The notes beneath the pieces were generated by a model. The model made no database searches, was not told where the DNA came from, and saw nothing but the letters and a program-made list of their open reading frames with translations. From contig CP155577.1 in the NCBI GenBank assembly GCA_001306305.2, positions 992,001-1,056,000 on the forward strand: 64,000 nucleotides of DNA. The letters are read 5' to 3'. The stretch is from Citromicrobium bathyomarinum. GTDB taxonomy: Bacteria; Pseudomonadota; Alphaproteobacteria; Sphingomonadales; Sphingomonadaceae. Below, piece by piece: positions 60,251 to 64,000 of the stretch. The position numbers and the translations under genes are program-made. Numbering within the stretch: the stretch's first letter is position 1; each line of letters begins with the position of its first letter.

Positions 60251-60964
60251 TCAATCCGGTATGCGGAAAACGCCCCAGACGGGAAGGTGGTCGGACGCGC
60301 GCGAGGCGAGCGGGCTGTGGTGCACGCCGAACTCGACGGCCTCCAGCGGTGCTCCGTGAATGATCCGGTCGAGCCGCCCCATCGGGCGCTGGCTGTGGAA
60401 GCTGCGCCCGCAATCGAGCACGGTGAAGTGGCGTCCGAATTCCTTGAGGCAGCCGCCGTTGGGTCGCCATTCATTGAGGTCACCCGCCAGCAGCGTGGGC
60501 CGCTGCTCCTGCGCCACGCGTGCCAGTTCGGCGATCGCGCGCGCCTGTCGCACGCGCCACAGGCCGGACAGGTCCAGATGCATGCCGAACACGGTCAGTT
60601 CCGGCCCGGTGGGAAGCCGCAGGGTCGCGGTCACGACCCCGCGCGGTTCGAGATAGGGAATATGGAGGACGTCATGCTCCAGGACGGCGATGTCGCGCCT
60701 GACCATGATCGTGTTCCCGTGCCAGCCCATTGAATCGTGCTGCACGTCGAAGGGCACCGGCATGTAATCGGTATGCTGCTCGACCAGAAAATCGGGCAGG
60801 GTGCGCTCGCGCTGCCCGAACCGCCGGTCTGCCTCCTGCAGGACCACGACGTCCGCATCGACCTCACCCAGCACTTTGAGGATGCGTGACGGATCGCGCT
60901 TGCGATCCGTGCCGACCGCCTTGTGGATGTTGTAGCTCGCGAGCTTGAAGGTGGGATTGGCCAT
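60251..60964 (-). CDS. Endonuclease/exonuclease/phosphatase family protein
   Basis: 237 residues with the EEP fold: A-S-Y-N-I-H-K near residue 9, V-V-V-L-Q-E-A-D near 40, H-L-D-L-S-G-L near 125, G-D-L-N-E-W-R near 160, and a final S-D-H-L-P-V-W. Metal and catalytic residues (Asn, Glu, Asp, His) are all present. It could act on DNA, RNA or phospholipid head groups. No signal peptide. The gene lies four bases downstream of the cardiolipin synthase gene and is likely cotranscribed with it, as is common in proteobacteria. Confidence 0.88.
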   Translation of the reverse strand: MANPTFKLASYNIHKAVGTDRKRDPSRILKVLGEVDADVVVLQEADRRFGQRERTLPDFLVEQHTDYMPVPFDVQHDSMGWHGNTIMVRRDIAVLEHDVLHIPYLEPRGVVTATLRLPTGPELTVFGMHLDLSGLWRVRQARAIAELARVAQEQRPTLLAGDLNEWRPNGGCLKEFGRHFTVLDCGRSFHSQRPMGRLDRIIHGAPLEAVEFGVHHSPLASRASDHLPVWGVFRIPD

Positions 60965-60968
60965 CGTT

Positions 60969-62426
60969 TCAGATCAGCTCGCTCAGCATTCGTGCGGTGT
61001 TCTCCAGCACCTTGTGCATCAGGGGGCGATGCTTCCATTCGGCGAACGACACGGGAGTGGATTGTTCGAGATAGCGATTTTCCACCTGCTGGAGGTCTTC
61101 GGCGAAAGCGTGATCGTAACATAGCAAATCGATCTCGGCATTCAGTTCGAACGAGCGCATATCCATATTGCTCGATCCCAGAATCGAAACCTCGTGATCC
61201 ACCCGGGAATGCTTGGCGTGCAGGAATTCGGGGCCGAACAGGTGAATTTCTGCCCCGAGCGAGAGGATTTCCTCGTAATAGCTGCGCTGCGCCAGCCCGG
61301 CGAGGTACTGATCGCATTTCGCCGCAGTGATCAGCCGCACCCGGACCCCGCGCAACACCGCGCCGCGGATGGCCGTCAGCAGCGAGTCATTGGGCACGAA
61401 ATAGGGCGTGACGATAACGATCTCTTCGCTCGCATTGTGCATCGCCTGCGCCACGATCAGATCCATCCCGCCAACCGGATTGTCCGGCCCGGTGGCGATC
61501 ATCTGCGCCGCCAGTCCGGCTTCCACGGGTTCGAGCGGAGGGAACATCGCTTCCTCGACCAGCTGCTCGAGCGTTTCGAGATACCAGTCGCACACGAAGA
61601 TCGCCTGCAGCTGAACGACAAGCGGCCCTGTAACGCGAACCGCGAGTTCGCGGTTGGCCTGTCTTCCATGATCTTCTGGCGCCCAGATATTCTGCGAGCC
61701 GGTGTAGCCGACCCGACCATCCACCACCACGATCTTGCGGTGATTGCGCAGGTCCACGCGTGAACTGGACAGACGCCGGCGTAGCGGCAGGATGTCGTGC
61801 ACCTCGATGCCCGCAGGCTCCAGCCGCCGCTTGATCGATGCAACCGAGCCGTAGGAGCCCAGCGCATCGATCAGCAGGCGGCAGGTCACACCCCGCGCGC
61901 TCGCCCGTTCGAGTGCCGCGAGCACGCGATCGCCCGCACGGTCGTTCTTGAAGATGTAGAACTCGACATGCACGTGGTGCCGGGCGCGGTCGATATCCTC
62001 GACGATCCGGTCGAACGTGGCGTGATAGTCACCGAGCGGCTCGATCCGGTTGCCATCGACCGCCGGGAACTGGCCCAGCCCGTGTGCCAGGTTGGCGAGC
62101 GAGTGATTATCCTCGCAAAGTCGGGGCGATATCTCTGCCTTGTCGAGCCCCGATTGCCGGGTAATCCGGTCCAGAATGCGCGGCAGGTCCGCGACCCGCT
62201 CCTGACGCTGCTTCGCATATTGCGGCCGACCGATCAGCCAGTAGATGAGCAGCGCGACCCACGGCAGCGCAAAAAAGATCAGCAGCCAGTTACGCGCCTC
62301 TGCTGGCGGGCGGCGGAAGGGCACCACCACGAAGGCAATCATGGCGATGATCCAGCCGATAATTGCGAAGAGGTGGTCCCAGATCCACTCGAAGGTGCCG
62401 TCGACGATGCTGCCGATATCGATCAT
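60969..62426 (-). CDS. cls: Cardiolipin synthase (phospholipase D superfamily)
   Basis: 485 residues. Two N-terminal membrane helices (about 10-60) are followed by two phospholipase D domains with HKD motifs: H-R-K-I-V-V-V-D near residue 225 and H-A-K-H-S-R-V-D near 410, each followed by G-S-Q-N or G-S-S-N. It joins phosphatidylglycerol units into cardiolipin in the inner membrane. Length and layout match ClsA-like enzymes. It is cotranscribed with the EEP gene. Confidence 0.9.
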   Translation of the reverse strand: MIDIGSIVDGTFEWIWDHLFAIIGWIIAMIAFVVVPFRRPPAEARNWLLIFFALPWVALLIYWLIGRPQYAKQRQERVADLPRILDRITRQSGLDKAEISPRLCEDNHSLANLAHGLGQFPAVDGNRIEPLGDYHATFDRIVEDIDRARHHVHVEFYIFKNDRAGDRVLAALERASARGVTCRLLIDALGSYGSVASIKRRLEPAGIEVHDILPLRRRLSSSRVDLRNHRKIVVVDGRVGYTGSQNIWAPEDHGRQANRELAVRVTGPLVVQLQAIFVCDWYLETLEQLVEEAMFPPLEPVEAGLAAQMIATGPDNPVGGMDLIVAQAMHNASEEIVIVTPYFVPNDSLLTAIRGAVLRGVRVRLITAAKCDQYLAGLAQRSYYEEILSLGAEIHLFGPEFLHAKHSRVDHEVSILGSSNMDMRSFELNAEIDLLCYDHAFAEDLQQVENRYLEQSTPVSFAEWKHRPLMHKVLENTARMLSELI

Positions 62427-62699
62427 CGGGCGTACCCAGCATCTTTGAATGGCAGAAAATCGAACATCGTGTGATTGACCCGATCGGCTCTTGCTTGGTT
62501 AACGGCCGGTGGCGGCTTGCCGTTTCCGGAAAGTTTCGGATTCTTCGCGTATCAAGGATGCTTCGCAAGCGTTTTCGCGGCGGAGCAGACCATCAGCGAG
62601 CCGGCACGAGAGCGCCGCGTCGGTTGCCTCGCCGCTGTGAACACTCCTTTTACGCATATTTACTAGGACGGATGCGCAAAACCGGAAGGGCCTCATTTC
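62427..62699. other. Intergenic region before CHASE2 gene
   Basis: About 270 bases divergent between cls and the last gene. No repeat, RNA gene or clear promoter was identified. Confidence 0.4.
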
Positions 62700-64000
62700 G
62701 TGCATCGCAAGTTCTGGCTGAGCGAGAGATCGCGCCACGTGTACATCGCGATTGCAATCGCGCTGTTGGCGGGTGCGATTTCCCTTCTCAAGCCCTTGGA
62801 CATCACTGCGTGGGCGATCCAGTCCAAGCTCGGCGACAGAGAGTCTAGCGGCACCATCGCGCTTGTCGAAGTGGGTGCATACACGGACCAGAATGCGGCC
62901 GAAGGAAATCGCCGCATAGCGTCGTTGGTCAGCAAGCTCCGCGATGCGGGCGCGCGCCGGATCTTCGTGAACATCCCTCTCCGACGTAGCGACACGCCTT
63001 CAGCCGACCTACGCCTCAAGCGCGTTTTCGCCGAGAATCGCAATCATGTCTTTCTTGCGGACAAGGGTCCCCCGCGCAGGGAAGCGGGTGTCTTGGAGCG
63101 GCGTCCAGACGCTTCGTTTGCCGCAGGATCGCAAACTTTCGATAACTATATCGAACAGGACTTCCTGGGTTTCGTATGGAACATCAAAGCGCGGGGGCGC
63201 GACGGGCGCGAAAGCCTGGCCTTCGCGCTTCATCCGGGCGGTGAGGCGCGGAGCCAGGTCTTCATCGATGGAACGATCGATGCCTCGTCGATTCCCAGAA
63301 TCGACGACGAAAACCTCGATGCTGCCATTGATAGCTTCGACATCCCCAACACCACGTTCGTGATAGGCGTCACGCGGCTCGGTAACGAACTGCGGATCGC
63401 GAACGACGGCTACGTGGCGGATTCGGTTCCGCACATCCTCGCCGCGGAAACCCTACTCCGCGGTACAGGACAACACATTCCGTTCTATGCCTTCCCGCTC
63501 GCGGTCGGATTTGCGCTGCTGCTCAGTGTGTGGCTCGCGCGAACCGCTAGGCTGAGGCGAATTCTTTATGCCGCCTGCGTCCTTGCCCTCCTCGGCGGAG
63601 TTGCTCTGACAGGCGTTGCAGGAATGCAGGCGAATTTCGGCGATACGTTCCTGCTCTTGACGCTTTACGCGATTATGCGCGGATTCGTCCTGTACAAGCA
63701 GCGCCACCTCTACATCGACCCGATCAGCAAGCTGCCCAATTTCTCGGCATTGAGGCGCGATTTCTCGGCTAGCGAAGGGCAGGGCGATCTGGGTGTAGTG
63801 GTCGTCAAAATCCTCCGCCTGGACTCCATTTTTGCGCACCTCAGCGAGGGAGAAAAGCGCGCCTATCTGAGACAGATATCGGACCGCTTGTCGATCACGG
63901 GCAAGAATACGAAGATCTATTTCGACGGCGGGAAGTACTTCGCATTCATACTGGATGCGGCGATCGACTATGAGTCCCACCTGTCGGGTTTGCGCGCAAT
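62700..64000 (+). CDS. CHASE2-like sensor with GGDEF-like domain, cut by window end
   Basis: An open frame runs from GTG 62700 (GGAAGGG eight bases upstream) past the window end, at least 433 residues. After one membrane helix (about 13-30) comes a periplasmic CHASE2-like domain: G-T-I-A-L-V-E-V-G-A-Y, S-L-V-S-K-L-R-D-A-G-A-R-R-I-F-V-N-I-P-L. Then come two or three membrane helices (about 265-330) and the beginning of a GGDEF-like domain (I-D-P-I-S-K-L-P-N-F-S-A-L-R-R-D near 340). Diguanylate cyclase or a c-di-GMP-related role is possible, but the catalytic motif region is beyond the edge. Confidence 0.72.
   Translation, partial: MHRKFWLSERSRHVYIAIAIALLAGAISLLKPLDITAWAIQSKLGDRESSGTIALVEVGAYTDQNAAEGNRRIASLVSKLRDAGARRIFVNIPLRRSDTPSADLRLKRVFAENRNHVFLADKGPPRREAGVLERRPDASFAAGSQTFDNYIEQDFLGFVWNIKARGRDGRESLAFALHPGGEARSQVFIDGTIDASSIPRIDDENLDAAIDSFDIPNTTFVIGVTRLGNELRIANDGYVADSVPHILAAETLLRGTGQHIPFYAFPLAVGFALLLSVWLARTARLRRILYAACVLALLGGVALTGVAGMQANFGDTFLLLTLYAIMRGFVLYKQRHLYIDPISKLPNFSALRRDFSASEGQGDLGVVVVKILRLDSIFAHLSEGEKRAYLRQISDRLSITGKNTKIYFDGGKYFAFILDAAIDYESHLSGLRA

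Noticed and set aside
1-64000. CRISPR arrays, insertion sequences, rRNA genes, riboswitches
   Set aside because: No regular repeat-spacer arrays, transposase frames, rRNA or known riboswitch patterns were noticed on reading; a covariance-model search was not possible.

Overview
The window is high-GC DNA from an alphaproteobacterium, most likely a sphingomonad of the Erythrobacteraceae type (inference). The grounds are a single long Rsh, flagellar accessory genes otherwise typical of Caulobacter-like alphaproteobacteria (fliX, cheL-type flgJ, flbD, flbT, DUF6468, motE), an IF-1 with a basic tail, and the overall codon use. No taxonomic search was possible.

Layout. 1-4.7 kb is housekeeping: rsh, a broken glyoxalase-fold gene, a GNAT acetyltransferase, an exported cyclophilin, a small metalloprotease-like protein and tRNA-Ser(GGA). 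4.7-6.8 kb is a scar: a tyrosine integrase truncated before its catalytic domain, an AT-rich stretch, the 3' two-thirds of a biotin-dependent carboxylase gene, and, fused head to head with it, only the last ~50 codons of flhB. 6.8-41.6 kb is a large flagellar cluster: fliX/flgI-flgJ-flbY, flgB, a FlaEY-like gene, fliG-fliH, fliF-fliN-flbD-flhA, fliK-flgD, a conserved hypothetical, flagellin, flgH-A-G-F, fliL-fliM-DUF6468-motE, a FliL-like gene, a small membrane protein, a TPR protein, flgL-K-E, flbT-fliI-fliJ, a transglycosylase-like gene and an unusual sigma-70 family gene. flgC, fliE, fliO/P/Q/R, intact flhB, flaF, fliD and motA/B are not in the window.

42-43 kb carries infA and a 39-residue membrane peptide. 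43.1-49 kb is an operon of MBOAT acyltransferase, SGNH-like protein, methyltransferase, acyl carrier protein and FkbH-like HAD enzyme, probably for acylating a surface or secreted product. 49-55.2 kb is a 5-oxoprolinase operon with DUF969/DUF979 permease genes and DUF2891. 55.5-60.1 kb encodes a giant RTX/FG-GAP protein. 60.2-62.4 kb holds an exo/endonuclease-phosphatase and a cardiolipin synthase, and the window ends inside a CHASE2/GGDEF-like membrane protein.

The most interesting signal is regulatory. A C-T-A-T-A-A-T element, often inside the palindrome C-T-A-T-A-A-T-A-G, stands 20-60 bases before most flagellar operons, without evident -35 or -24/-12 partners. The FlbD homologue has lost the GAFTGA threonine, the Walker B acidic residues and the sensor II arginine, yet keeps its DNA-binding domain. 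A divergent sigma factor sits at the end of the cluster. Together these suggest flagellar transcription rewired away from sigma-54.
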